DNA from: Chloroflexota bacterium
Lineage (GTDB): Bacteria; Chloroflexota; Dehalococcoidia; JACVQG01
Assembly (NCBI GenBank): GCA_016210545.1
Contig: JACQTY010000187.1
Location: forward strand, 1-37,055
DNA length: 37,055 nt
Direction: 5' to 3'
In this document: piece by piece, positions 24,046 through 32,974 of the stretch
How positions within the stretch are numbered: the stretch's first letter is position 1
Layout of the letters: each line of letters begins with the position of its first letter
Made by a program: the position numbers and the translations under genes
Notes under the pieces: model-generated
The model's database searches: none
Seen by the model: the letters and a program-made list of their open reading frames with translations, nothing else
Told to the model about the DNA's origin: nothing

Positions 24046-25809
24046 ATGGGTCAAAGCTGTGGAGACGCACTCAAGGGCGTTTCCACTGGGACGCCCGTAA
24101 CAAGACAACCGGGGGTTCACCCAGATTTGAAGTTCAACCGTGCCAGCATACCAAGCTGGCTTCTTCTGGTATTCATCTCCTTCATGGTGCTCTATCCCCT
24201 TTTCATGCTGCTCTATGGCAGCTTGAAGGGCGGGCCTCCGGGCACGCCTGGCCCTTTCACCCTCGATGGCTACATCCGGGCCTACGTCTCGCCCGAGACC
24301 TACAGCGCCCTGTGGACTACGCTCTGGCTGAGTATTGTTCGAGTCATCCTGGCCGGAAGTTTGGCCCTCTTCCTGGCGTGGGTCGTGGCCCGGACCGACA
24401 CCCCGTGGCGGCCCGTCCTGGAGTTGCTGGTCTGGCTGCAGATCTTTCTGCCATTGCTCCCCAGGGTGGTGGCCTGGACGCTGCTGGCTGGCCCCCAGAT
24501 CGGTTTCCTGAACAAGGCGGCCCAGGCCGTCTTCCACGTGCAGAACCCGCCCTTCGATGTCTATTCGTATGGCGGGATTATCTGGGTGTCTATCTTTCCG
24601 TTCTCTACCATAATATTCATGCTCATAACCCCTGCTTTCAAGGGAATGGACGCCGCCCTGGAGGAGTCGTCCCGCATGTCCGGGGCCAGCAACTTCACCA
24701 CGTTCCGCCGCGTTACCGTCCCTATTCTGTCTCCGGCCATACTCGGGGCAACATTGCTGGGCTTCATCCTGCTCATGGAGTCCTTTGAGCCGGAGCTTTT
24801 CCTGGGGTACGGCAAGGGCATCTACGTGTACACTACCCGCGTGTGGTGGCTGCTGGGCATTACTCCGTCCGACTTCCCGCAGGCGATGGCCATTTCCACC
24901 GTATTCCTTCTCGTTGTATTTGCCCTGGTGTATCTCCAGTGGAGGCTGCTCAGCGGACGCCAGTTCGTCACCGTGTCAGGCCGGGGTTTTGCCGTCCGTC
25001 CTACCCGGCTGGGTAGATGGAAGTACGTGACCCTGGGCGCGGTGCTGCTCTATTTCGTGCTGGGGACATTGCTGCCATTGCTCACGCTCGTCCTGGGCAG
25101 CTTCATGAAGCTCTGGGGCATCTTTGTTCCGGACCCGCTTACCGTGAAGCACTGGGAGAGGACTCTCGCCGACCCGCGTTTCGTCGACTCCCTGAAGAAC
25201 ACCCTCATCCTGGGCGTAGGCACGGCCACCGCCGGCATGGTGCTGTTCTCCCTCATCAGCTACGTGGTTACCAGGAGCCGCTTTGCCGGGAAGAAGGTCC
25301 TGGACCTGATGTCGTGGCTTCCCTACGGGGTGCCCGGGCTGGTGCTGGCTATGGGTTTCCTGTGGGCATTCGTGGGAGGGCTGCCCATCTTTGCCTTCCT
25401 CCGTGGGACCCTGTGGCTGATGATGCTGGCCTTCATAGTTCGGGGTATGCCCACCGGGGTGCGGGTGATGAACGGGGCAATGGTGCAACTCGGAACGGAG
25501 TTGGAGGAGTCGTCGCGGGTGCTGGGCGCTTCGTGGGCGCAGACGTTCCGCAAGGTCATCGCCCCGTTGCTCACCCCGTCCTTCATCTCGGCCTGGATAC
25601 TGCTCTTCCTTCTGGCGCTGCGCGACCTGGTGACAGTGGTCTTCCTGTACACGCCCAGGTCTCGCGTCCTATCCGTCATCATGTTCGAGCACTGGTGGGC
25701 CGGCGAGTATGAAAGGGCCAACGTGATCGGGCTTATCCTGGCCCTGCTGCTGGTGGGGCTGGCCATGGCGGCGAGATATATCGGGGCGCGGAGGGAGATA
25801 CCGACGTAG
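24046..25809 (+). CDS. Two-domain ABC permease, FbpB type
   Basis: This is a 587-residue membrane protein with about 12 helices in two homologous halves. Each half carries an EAA loop that docks the ATPase: ALEESSRMSGASNFTTFRRV in the first, and ELEESSRVLGASWAQTFRKV in the second. This fused form is the rule for iron(III) FbpB permeases. It pairs with the binding protein upstream. The third component, the ATPase, is not in the next kilobases, so the system must use one encoded elsewhere. The N-terminal start is uncertain, as no clear ribosome site precedes it. Confidence 0.92.
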   Translation: MGQSCGDALKGVSTGTPVTRQPGVHPDLKFNRASIPSWLLLVFISFMVLYPLFMLLYGSLKGGPPGTPGPFTLDGYIRAYVSPETYSALWTTLWLSIVRVILAGSLALFLAWVVARTDTPWRPVLELLVWLQIFLPLLPRVVAWTLLAGPQIGFLNKAAQAVFHVQNPPFDVYSYGGIIWVSIFPFSTIIFMLITPAFKGMDAALEESSRMSGASNFTTFRRVTVPILSPAILGATLLGFILLMESFEPELFLGYGKGIYVYTTRVWWLLGITPSDFPQAMAISTVFLLVVFALVYLQWRLLSGRQFVTVSGRGFAVRPTRLGRWKYVTLGAVLLYFVLGTLLPLLTLVLGSFMKLWGIFVPDPLTVKHWERTLADPRFVDSLKNTLILGVGTATAGMVLFSLISYVVTRSRFAGKKVLDLMSWLPYGVPGLVLAMGFLWAFVGGLPIFAFLRGTLWLMMLAFIVRGMPTGVRVMNGAMVQLGTELEESSRVLGASWAQTFRKVIAPLLTPSFISAWILLFLLALRDLVTVVFLYTPRSRVLSVIMFEHWWAGEYERANVIGLILALLLVGLAMAARYIGARREIPT

Positions 25810-25821
25810 GGGTGGGGATCC

Positions 25822-25934
25822 CGTAGGGGAGTTTCGCGAATCGCCCTTTTCAACCGATCCCGTAGGGGCAATTCAGGAGTTGCCCGACACCCCCGTGCAC
25901 GCTGTACCCGTAGGGCCGGGTTTCAAACCCGCCC
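25822..25934 (+). repeat. Three tandem GTAGGG palindromic repeats
   Basis: These are GTAGGGGAGTTTCGCGAA...CGCCC at 25823-25845, GTAGGGGCAATTCAGGAGTTGCCC-type at 25862-25885, and GTAGGGCCGGGTTTCAAACCCGCCC-type at 25910-25934. The cores differ while the lead word and closing GCCC stay constant. They fill most of the gap between the permease and the YajQ gene. Confidence 0.6.
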
Positions 25935-25980
25935 ACCATTACCCGGCTGGCTGCAGATGGTATCGTAATTGACATGTTAG

Positions 25981-25989
25981 TGGTAGAAT
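25981..25989 (+). promoter_or_regulatory. Extended -10 promoter before the YajQ gene
   Basis: TGG-TAGAAT, about 36 bases before the GTG start. A TTGACA at 25969 is too close (9-base spacer) to serve it. Confidence 0.4.
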
Positions 25990-26024
25990 CAGACAGGCCT
26001 ATGGAGGCGAAAAGGGAGGCAAGG

Positions 26025-26516
26025 GTGCCCTCGTTAGATGTGGTAAGCACGGTGGACATGCAGTCCCTGGACAACGCGGTCAACAACGTGAAGCGTGAAA
26101 TCTCCACCCGCTACGATTTCAGAAATGTTAAGTCGGAGGTCACCCTGGACCGGAAAGAGAAGCGCATTCACATCATTAGCGGAGACGACTGGAAGGTCAA
26201 GGCGGTCACCGACATGCTCATAGGTCACTGCGCTCGTCTCAAAGTGGACCCCAGGAGTCTGGAACTCAAGAAGATCGAAGTCATTTCCCTTTCGGTAGCC
26301 AAGCTGGACATCGAGATCAAGGATGGCATATCCAGGGAGACCTGCCAGAAAATCGTCAAACTCATCAAAGGACTCAAGATCAAGGTCCAGGCGGCAATTC
26401 AAGAAAACCAGGTCAGGCTCACTGCCAAACAGATAGATGATCTCCAGGAGGTCATGCGGGTGCTCGACTCGCAGGACTACGGCATTCCCCTGCAATACGT
26501 CAACATGAAAAGGTGA
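26025..26516 (+). CDS. YajQ-family nucleotide-binding protein
   Basis: This is a 163-residue protein, the standard length of the YajQ (UPF0234) family. The opening PSLDVVSTVDMQSLDNAVNNVKREISTRYDF is diagnostic, and the end is QDYGIPLQYVNMKR. Some YajQ proteins bind cyclic di-GMP and act on transcription; whether this one does is unknown. GTG at 26025 is taken because the family begins MPSFD and GGGAGG lies five bases upstream; starts at 25974 or 26001 would add a non-conserved extension. Confidence 0.92.
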   Translation: MPSLDVVSTVDMQSLDNAVNNVKREISTRYDFRNVKSEVTLDRKEKRIHIISGDDWKVKAVTDMLIGHCARLKVDPRSLELKKIEVISLSVAKLDIEIKDGISRETCQKIVKLIKGLKIKVQAAIQENQVRLTAKQIDDLQEVMRVLDSQDYGIPLQYVNMKR

Positions 26517-26566
26517 AGTCCCTAAGGGGCGAGTCCTCCTCGTTCCCCTTCCGATCTTGCCGATTT

Positions 26567-26619
26567 CATACGGCAACCCGTATGAGCGAAACGAAACGGG
26601 GCATACGGAATCCTGTATG
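26567..26619. repeat. Direct pair of CATACGG hairpins
   Basis: CATACGG-CAAC-CCGTATG (26567-26584) is followed by a near copy CATACGG...CCTGTATG (26602-26619). They lie between the YajQ gene and the convergent adaptor gene and could act in transcript ending on either strand. No T-run was seen. Confidence 0.45.
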
Positions 26620-26784
26620 AACGGAGTGAATCGGGGCTTTGGCAAAGTCGAAGCGGGATTCCCCTCTCGCCGTGGTGCGAGACCCCACCGCCCTTTCCCG
26701 TGTGGGGAAGGCGCCGGGGGTTAGTCAAGGCGCCCCCTCTCTCCAACTCTCTCCCTCGTGGGGGCCTGGTTGGGTCCCGCCACC

Positions 26785-29319
26785 CTACCTCACAGCCTTC
26801 CCAGGCGACTGGGGCGACTCGACCCTTACCCGGGCGCTCATACCCTCGTAGAGAGAAATGGCGGGGGTATTCTCCACCCGGACCTTCGCCTGGTATTGAA
26901 GAGCAGTCCCTGACGTCTTCGGCACGGGGTTCACCGACACCAGTTTGCCCGGGAACGGCTTGCCGGGCAGCGCCTCCAGGGCCACCTGGACTGCTGTCCC
27001 CGGCGCCAGACGGGCCAGGTCCAGCTCGTCGGCGGTTACCTCGACCTCAACCGCTGTAAGGTCGACGATCTCGGCGACGGTCTGGTATGCCTGTACCGGG
27101 TCGCCGCGGTCGAGGGCCACCCGGCGTATGACGCCGTTGAACGGGGCGCGTATGGTGGCGGCGGCGAGTTTCCGCTCCAGGTCCTCCAGGTTCTTCCGTG
27201 CCACTACGATCTCCTGCTCGCGCCGGGCAACCACCAGCGGGTCGGGACCCCGTTGCGCCTCGGCCAGGTCTTCCCTGGCCTTCTTGACGGCGCGCTCCGC
27301 TTTCCCGGTGTCTTCCAGCGTCCGCTGAATCTGCCCCCAGATCTCCTGGGCCGAGATAACTATATCTCGCTGGAAGCGGCGGAAACCGGTGGTGTCTGCC
27401 GGCTTGACGCTCTTGAGGAGGGCGTCGGGGGGCTGGTCCACCCGGGACCCCGGAAGACGGACCCCCAGGTAGTCCTGGACCCCGTTCTTGTACTTCGTCT
27501 CAGCGTCCTTTATCTGGTCCTGTACCTGCCGGAGCCGGGAAAGCGTAGCCTGTCTCTGGGCCTCCAGCCGGGCCAGGGTGGCCCTGGAGTCAATGTCCTC
27601 CACGGTGTTCCCGGCCTGTCTCACCGATTCCTCAGCATCCCGCAGGGCGATATCGGCTTGCAGGATAGAAACATCCGCCTTCTGCACGGACAGGTCGGCG
27701 TCCTGCCAGTCCGAATCTGCCTTGTGCACCTTGGTCCAGGTGGTCTGAAGGGCCTCGCTCAGCTCCCGCCGCAGCCTCTCGCCGAGGGGTACCGCTGGCC
27801 GTTGCGGAGATAAGAGCCATTTCAGGAGCCTTTCCGGCGGTTCCTCTTCCCAGATGATGCCGGACAACTGGTCAAGGTCCGTGTTCAGGTAGTCCTGGAA
27901 AAGCTGCTTGTAGGCAAACCTGGCGGCGTCCCGGACCTGATTGGCGTCATTGAACTGTCTCTCTGCAACCTGCAGGGCCGTCCACGCGGCCTCGAACAAT
28001 GCCGGGTCCGCCGTCCGCTTCTGCTGGAAGGCTACCGAAGCCTGGGTCCGGGCCGCGGACAGCGTGGACACCTGCTGGCGGGCCTGCTGCAAGGCCAGCC
28101 ATGAAGCGGCGGCCTTCTGCCGCAGGAAGAAGTCCACCATGTGGTCGCGGCCTTCCTGGCTCCCCAATAATGCCTTAACGAGGCTCTCCGGGTCCGCATC
28201 CCTCAGCGACTCCGGTTGAAGGGGCCAGCCCAGCACGGCCTGCACGTGTTCTTCCATCCTCTTTTCCAGCACCGTGCGGGGTCCATCCAAACCAACCGGC
28301 GAATGAGTGTAGAATCCGTTGCCCGCTTCCCGGTCTACTGTCAGCCCCAACAGATCGCCCACCCTATCGCGATACTCTATCAAAACCGTATTCCGTTTGG
28401 CCGCCGCGGCGCCCCGGTCGAGCATAGAGGTCTTCCGCTTCAGCAGGGCAGCAGCCCGTTCCAGACGTGCGGTCTCCACTTTGCCCTGGGCCAGTTCCAC
28501 CTGGGCCCTGGCCTTGGTCAGAGTGGCGCTTTTGGCGAAGTCCTCCAATGCCTGGTCCTGACCTCGCAAAGTCTGCTGGAGCGGCGCCAGGTCCGCGCTG
28601 AGCTGGTTCAGTTGTTCCCACGGGCCTTCCAGAAGGCGGCGGACGTAGTCCTGAAAAGGCCCCCAAACGGCCTCGATCCCAAGCTGGGCGACCAGGGCGT
28701 CGGCCAACTGGTCCGGGGGCCGCTCCAGCAGCGCCGGAGGCACAGGGACCCCCAGCTTCTCCTCCACCTTTTTGCGGTAGGTCTCGCGGCCGGTGTCCAG
28801 GGTCTGTCGCAGTACATAGGAGTCCTTTTGCAGTTGCGCCAGCCGTGCCTGAAGGGCCTGCACATCGCCGGGTATGTAACGTTCCCGCTCATCCTTCAGG
28901 GCCTTCTCGGCCTCATCCAGGGCGACCCTGGCCACCGCCGCCTGCTTCTGCAAGGAGATGACCGTCGACGAGTCCAGGGCAGCCACAGGGTCGCCGGCGC
29001 GGACGGTGTCACCCTCCTGGACCACGACCTTCTCAGCCATGCCCGCCACCTCGAAGAAAAGGCGCTCGGTCCGAGGGAAGGTCACTCTCCCCGACATCTC
29101 CAGAGCAGGGGTGGCGGGAGAGTCGCTGCGGGAAGCGGAAGGGATGGCTACCGGCGCTCGAGCCGGGGCAGTGGCCGGTGAGGCCGGGCGCGAGGCGCCG
29201 TCTCCCGTCCCGCTCCGAGGGGTCGACGGCTCCGTCTGAGGAGAGCGTGCGCACCCTCCCAGAACGACGGAAGCAAGGAGGACCATGCCCAGTACCCGCC
29301 GCCAGTTCAGCCTTCGCAT
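26785..29319 (-). CDS. Very large RND efflux adaptor lipoprotein (HlyD/MFP family)
   Basis: This is an 844-residue protein where 350-450 is usual. The lipobox is VLGGC (Cys33 in this numbering). The biotinyl-lipoyl-like halves are split: FEVAGMAEKVVVQEGDTVRAGDPVAALD near 89-116, and ATIRAPFNGVIRRVALDRGDPVQAY near 721-746. The barrel and membrane-proximal domains follow. Between them about 600 residues of helical, coiled-coil sequence are interrupted by four similar segments (see findings). The adaptor normally links an inner-membrane pump to an outer conduit. The start at ATG 29319 has GAAGG eight bases upstream; a TTG two codons earlier is possible. It is divergent from the RND pump. Confidence 0.9.
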   Translation of the reverse strand: MRRLNWRRVLGMVLLASVVLGGCARSPQTEPSTPRSGTGDGASRPASPATAPARAPVAIPSASRSDSPATPALEMSGRVTFPRTERLFFEVAGMAEKVVVQEGDTVRAGDPVAALDSSTVISLQKQAAVARVALDEAEKALKDERERYIPGDVQALQARLAQLQKDSYVLRQTLDTGRETYRKKVEEKLGVPVPPALLERPPDQLADALVAQLGIEAVWGPFQDYVRRLLEGPWEQLNQLSADLAPLQQTLRGQDQALEDFAKSATLTKARAQVELAQGKVETARLERAAALLKRKTSMLDRGAAAAKRNTVLIEYRDRVGDLLGLTVDREAGNGFYTHSPVGLDGPRTVLEKRMEEHVQAVLGWPLQPESLRDADPESLVKALLGSQEGRDHMVDFFLRQKAAASWLALQQARQQVSTLSAARTQASVAFQQKRTADPALFEAAWTALQVAERQFNDANQVRDAARFAYKQLFQDYLNTDLDQLSGIIWEEEPPERLLKWLLSPQRPAVPLGERLRRELSEALQTTWTKVHKADSDWQDADLSVQKADVSILQADIALRDAEESVRQAGNTVEDIDSRATLARLEAQRQATLSRLRQVQDQIKDAETKYKNGVQDYLGVRLPGSRVDQPPDALLKSVKPADTTGFRRFQRDIVISAQEIWGQIQRTLEDTGKAERAVKKAREDLAEAQRGPDPLVVARREQEIVVARKNLEDLERKLAAATIRAPFNGVIRRVALDRGDPVQAYQTVAEIVDLTAVEVEVTADELDLARLAPGTAVQVALEALPGKPFPGKLVSVNPVPKTSGTALQYQAKVRVENTPAISLYEGMSARVRVESPQSPGKAVR

Positions 29320-29384
29320 TGACAAACCTTCGTTGTGGTAATTATAATGCCGATATTATAATACTATCCAGCTTACCCGTGCAA
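29319..29384. promoter_or_regulatory. Overlapping divergent promoters of adaptor and RND pump
   Basis: Plus strand: TTGACA (29319-29324), 18 bases, TATAAT (29343-29348). Minus strand: TTGCAC (29384-29379), 18 bases, TATAAT (29360-29355). The -10 regions form ATTATAAT-N6-ATTATAAT, and each octamer is itself a palindrome. The plus-strand -35 box overlaps the adaptor start codon, so the two transcripts should interfere with each other. Confidence 0.65.
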
Positions 29385-29392
29385 GGTCGTTC

Positions 29393-32300
29393 ATGCCGCT
29401 AGCCAAACTGGCCATTCGACAGCCTATCTTCATCAGCATGGTGCTTCTGGCCTTCACCTTGCTGGGTATCCTCTCGTACCGCGGCATGGGCGTCGATCTT
29501 CTCCCCGATATCTCCTCTCCCGTAGTCTCCGTGACCGTCTCCTTCCCTGGCGCCACCCCGGAGGAGGTGGAGACCCTGGTCACCAAGCCTGTGGAAGCGG
29601 CTATTTCTACCCTGAACGGCATAGAGTCTGTCTCATCGAGCTCCCGCGAGGGGAGCGCTCGCGTCACCATCAGTTTCCGCACCGGCCACAACATGCAGCA
29701 GGCATCCCAGGAGGTGCGGGAGCGGCTGGATACCATAAAGCGGCGTCTGCCCGACGGCGCAGACGAGCCGGTCCTGCGACGCTTCGATCCCAACGACGCC
29801 CCTTTCATGACGGCAACCCTCACCACCCGGGGAGAGGCCATTCCCCCTAACGAACTGCGCCGCATGATGGAAGAGCTGGTAGCGCCTCGCCTGGAGCGAC
29901 TGCCGGGCGTCGCCGCCGTCGACGTGAGCGGCCTCTCGGTCCAGGAGGTCCAGGTTGACCTGATCGCCAGCAAACTAAGGACCATCGGAGTCTCGCCGCA
30001 GCAGGTGCTGGCTGCATTGCGGGCCGAGAACGTCGTGATGCCCTCGGGGCGGGTATCCGGGGCGCGAGAGAACCTGCTCCTTCGCACCTCAGCCGAGTTC
30101 CGCAATCTGGACGAGATCCGGGACATAGTGGTAGCCCGCCGGGGGACCAGGGCTGTCCTGCTGGGAGAAGTGGCTAGTGTACAGGTCGCCTTCAGAGAGA
30201 GGAACAGCCTTGTCCGTTTCAATGGCCAGGAGACGCTGGTCCTGGACATGCGCAAACAGTCGGAGAGCAACATCGTGCAGGCCGCCCACCTGGTCCGGGA
30301 GGAATTGGGCCGCATCTCCCGTGATTTCCCGCAACTGGCTTTCGCCGCCATCCGGGACGACTCGACTTTCATCGAGGAGGCCGACCGGGACGTCACTGTA
30401 ACGCTGATCATCGGGGCGCTGCTGGCGGCGTCCATCGTGCTCCTCTTCTTCCGGAACATGCGGAACACACTGATCACGGTGGCGGGGCTTCCCGTCATCG
30501 TCATCAGCACATTCAGCGTCATGTCCCTGCTGGGCTACACGCGCAACGTCATAAGCCTGATGGCCCTGTCGCTATCCATCGGCCTGCTGATAGACGACGC
30601 CATTGTGGTCCGTGAGAACATCTTCCGCCACATGGAGCGCGGGGCCTCCCCGAGGCGGGCGGCGGAAGAAGCGACAGGGGAGATCGCCTTCGCCGTTCTG
30701 GCCATCACCCTGACTATTGTGGCGGTGTTTATCCCGGTGGCATTTACCACGGGAACGGTGGGGGTGCTGTTCAAGGAGTTCGGCATCGTCGTCTCGGTGG
30801 CCGTCCTGGTCTCCCTGGTGGAGGCTTTCACCCTGGCCCCGTTGCTTTCCGCCTACTTCGGCAAGCCCCTAAAGAAGGCGCATGGCAACGCCGCCGAAAA
30901 GCCTTTACCCGACCAGAGGGTCCTGCGGGAGGGGGCGTGGGCCGCCATCAGCGGCGGGTACAGACGGGTGCTCGGCTGGTCCCTGCGCCACCGATGGCTG
31001 GTGGTCGGCGCGGCGTTAGCTTCCTTCGTGGCGAGCATCTGGCTGGTGCGCACATTGCCTGTGGGCTTCTTCCCCACGTCCGACCCGGGCGCCCTTACAG
31101 TGGGTATCCGGCAACCCCCGGGGACACCGCTGGAGAAGTCTGACCAGGTGGCGCGAGAGGTGGAGCGGTTCGCTATGGCCCAGCCGGAGGTGAAGCAGGT
31201 ACTCGCCCGGGTCAACGCGGATGGCGGCTCCCTTTCGGTGCAACTCAGGGAGGGCGTGGCGACGGGACCGATGATAGCGCGTTTCCGTGGGGGCCTTTCT
31301 CAATACGGGCGGACCATCACCATTACCCAGCCCCGCCAGTTTCTGGGAGTGGGCGGCGGTTTCGGTGGCGCCCAGGTCGGCTCACGCCCTGTCCTGGTAG
31401 CGGTGCGGGGCCCCGTGGGCCTGGATACGCTGGATGATGTGGCCGACCAGGTTACGGAGCGCCTGCACACCGTGCCCGGCCTCCGTGACATCGATAAGAG
31501 CCTGCCTCCCCGGGAGCCGGAGCTTCACGTCTCGGTTGACCGCCAGCGCGCCGCCCACAACGGGATCAGCGCGGCCACGGTGGGCCAGACTATCCGGACC
31601 CTCGTCCAGGGGACTACAGCTACCGACGTGAACTGGCAGGACCAGCGCATGGACGTAACGGTCCAGCTCCGTAAGGAAGACCGCTCCGATGCCGCGGCGC
31701 TGATGAATATCCCCCTCTCCGGGCCGGGTGGGGAGCTGCTGCCGCTGCAGACCGTGGCGCGCATCGAGCGGGCGTCGGGGCCTGCCGTTCTGGACCGGCA
31801 GGAACGTCAGCGGCAGATACTGGTTGGGGCCAACCTGGAAGGCCGTTCCCAGGGCGCAGTGATGCCTGAGGTGCGACAGGCCCTGGCCGGAGTCTCCTTG
31901 CCCCCTGGCGTCACCTGGCGGTTTGCCGGACAGCAGGCCCAGACAGAGACAGCCTTTGGCTCTCTGGCCTTCGCCCTGGCATTGGGCCTCATCTTCGTGT
32001 ACATGGTCCTGGCCTCCCAGTTTGCCTCCTTTATCCACCCCCTGACCATCATGGTGGCCCTGCCCCTGTCAGCCGTCGGGGCGGTGGGGGCCCTGGTGAT
32101 AGCCCGCCTTGACCTGACCGTTATCGCCATGATAGGCATTATCCTGCTGATGGGGTTGGTGACCAAGAACTCCATCCTGCTGGTGGACTTCATAATCCGC
32201 TATCGAAAAGAGGGGCAGAGCCGGACGGAGGCGGTCATAGCCGCCGGGCCGGTGCGGCTGCGACCTATCCTGATGACCACCCTGGCCATTGTCCTGGGTA

Positions 32301-32560
32301 TGGCGCCGACGGCCCTGGGGATAGGCGCTGCCGGCGAGTTCCGCGCCCCTATGGCCATTGCCGCCATCGGCGGCGTGTTCAGTTCCACCATCCTCAGCCT
32401 GGTGGTGGTGCCGGTGGCCTATACCCTCATGGACGACATCGTTGTCCTGGTCCTGCGTTTGGCCCACTGGAGACCCCGGGCGGCTGCCCGTTCCAAGGCC
32501 GTCACGCCGGGCCTCATGGGGACCGGCCCCAGTCCCGACCCCGGAGACAAGGCGGCATAG
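29393..32560 (+). CDS. RND-family efflux pump, HAE1/AcrB-like
   Basis: This is a 1055-residue proton-driven inner-membrane transporter with 12 helices and two large outer loops. The opening is LAKLAIRQPIFISMVLLAF. Helix 4 carries the proton-relay Asp pair (GLLIDDAIVVREN) and helix 10 the matching Lys (MGLVTKNSILLVDF), which marks the HAE1 drug/organic branch rather than the metal-ion branch. SLPVIVISTFSVM-like and GEFRAPMAIAAIGGVFSSTILSLVVVP motifs are present. The start has AAGG eight bases upstream. It pairs with the divergent adaptor. No TolC-like outer-membrane factor is in the window. The substrate is unknown. Confidence 0.95.
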   Translation: MPLAKLAIRQPIFISMVLLAFTLLGILSYRGMGVDLLPDISSPVVSVTVSFPGATPEEVETLVTKPVEAAISTLNGIESVSSSSREGSARVTISFRTGHNMQQASQEVRERLDTIKRRLPDGADEPVLRRFDPNDAPFMTATLTTRGEAIPPNELRRMMEELVAPRLERLPGVAAVDVSGLSVQEVQVDLIASKLRTIGVSPQQVLAALRAENVVMPSGRVSGARENLLLRTSAEFRNLDEIRDIVVARRGTRAVLLGEVASVQVAFRERNSLVRFNGQETLVLDMRKQSESNIVQAAHLVREELGRISRDFPQLAFAAIRDDSTFIEEADRDVTVTLIIGALLAASIVLLFFRNMRNTLITVAGLPVIVISTFSVMSLLGYTRNVISLMALSLSIGLLIDDAIVVRENIFRHMERGASPRRAAEEATGEIAFAVLAITLTIVAVFIPVAFTTGTVGVLFKEFGIVVSVAVLVSLVEAFTLAPLLSAYFGKPLKKAHGNAAEKPLPDQRVLREGAWAAISGGYRRVLGWSLRHRWLVVGAALASFVASIWLVRTLPVGFFPTSDPGALTVGIRQPPGTPLEKSDQVAREVERFAMAQPEVKQVLARVNADGGSLSVQLREGVATGPMIARFRGGLSQYGRTITITQPRQFLGVGGGFGGAQVGSRPVLVAVRGPVGLDTLDDVADQVTERLHTVPGLRDIDKSLPPREPELHVSVDRQRAAHNGISAATVGQTIRTLVQGTTATDVNWQDQRMDVTVQLRKEDRSDAAALMNIPLSGPGGELLPLQTVARIERASGPAVLDRQERQRQILVGANLEGRSQGAVMPEVRQALAGVSLPPGVTWRFAGQQAQTETAFGSLAFALALGLIFVYMVLASQFASFIHPLTIMVALPLSAVGAVGALVIARLDLTVIAMIGIILLMGLVTKNSILLVDFIIRYRKEGQSRTEAVIAAGPVRLRPILMTTLAIVLGMAPTALGIGAAGEFRAPMAIAAIGGVFSSTILSLVVVPVAYTLMDDIVVLVLRLAHWRPRAAARSKAVTPGLMGTGPSPDPGDKAA

Positions 32561-32945
32561 CGGTTTCGGCCAGTCAGCCGCAGAGATTGCGGAAGCGCGG
32601 GTGAAGCGAATCCCGACAAGTCGGGACATTTCGTTCGAGCGGAGGGTACCCAGACTTCATCGGGGCCTATGAGTCAATGGCCGCAAGGTGAAATGCAAGG
32701 TCCCCGTACTAACCCCTGAATCCGCCATCAAGTCCCTCTCAGTTCCCCTTCGGAGATCCTTCGACAGGCTCAGGACTCGCTTCGCTCGGCTCATCCCGAT
32801 TCATCGGGATTTTCCAAAGGGAGAGGTGGGCTGTCCGCCTATTTGCCGCAAGGTGCGCACGGACCAAGGTGCTGCACCAGCCAGGTGAAGAATCGTTCCG
32901 TTTCGTGAGATTGAATGGGCGGCGGATTTTGGAACCCCTGTTCTA

Positions 32946-32974
32946 TTGACATCTTCAGTGTTTCATGATAAATC
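32946..32974 (+). promoter_or_regulatory. Distal promoter of the molybdoenzyme operon
   Basis: TTGACA (32946-32951), 17 bases, TG-A-TAAATC with the hexamer at 32969-32974. Confidence 0.5.

Noticed and set aside
25969-25974. TTGACA as the -35 box of the YajQ gene
   Set aside because: Only nine bases separate it from the -10 box, too short for a sigma70 promoter.
28216-29181. Long plus-strand frame opposite the adaptor gene
   Set aside because: Shadow of the GC-rich minus-strand gene, which has clear domains, a lipobox and a ribosome site.
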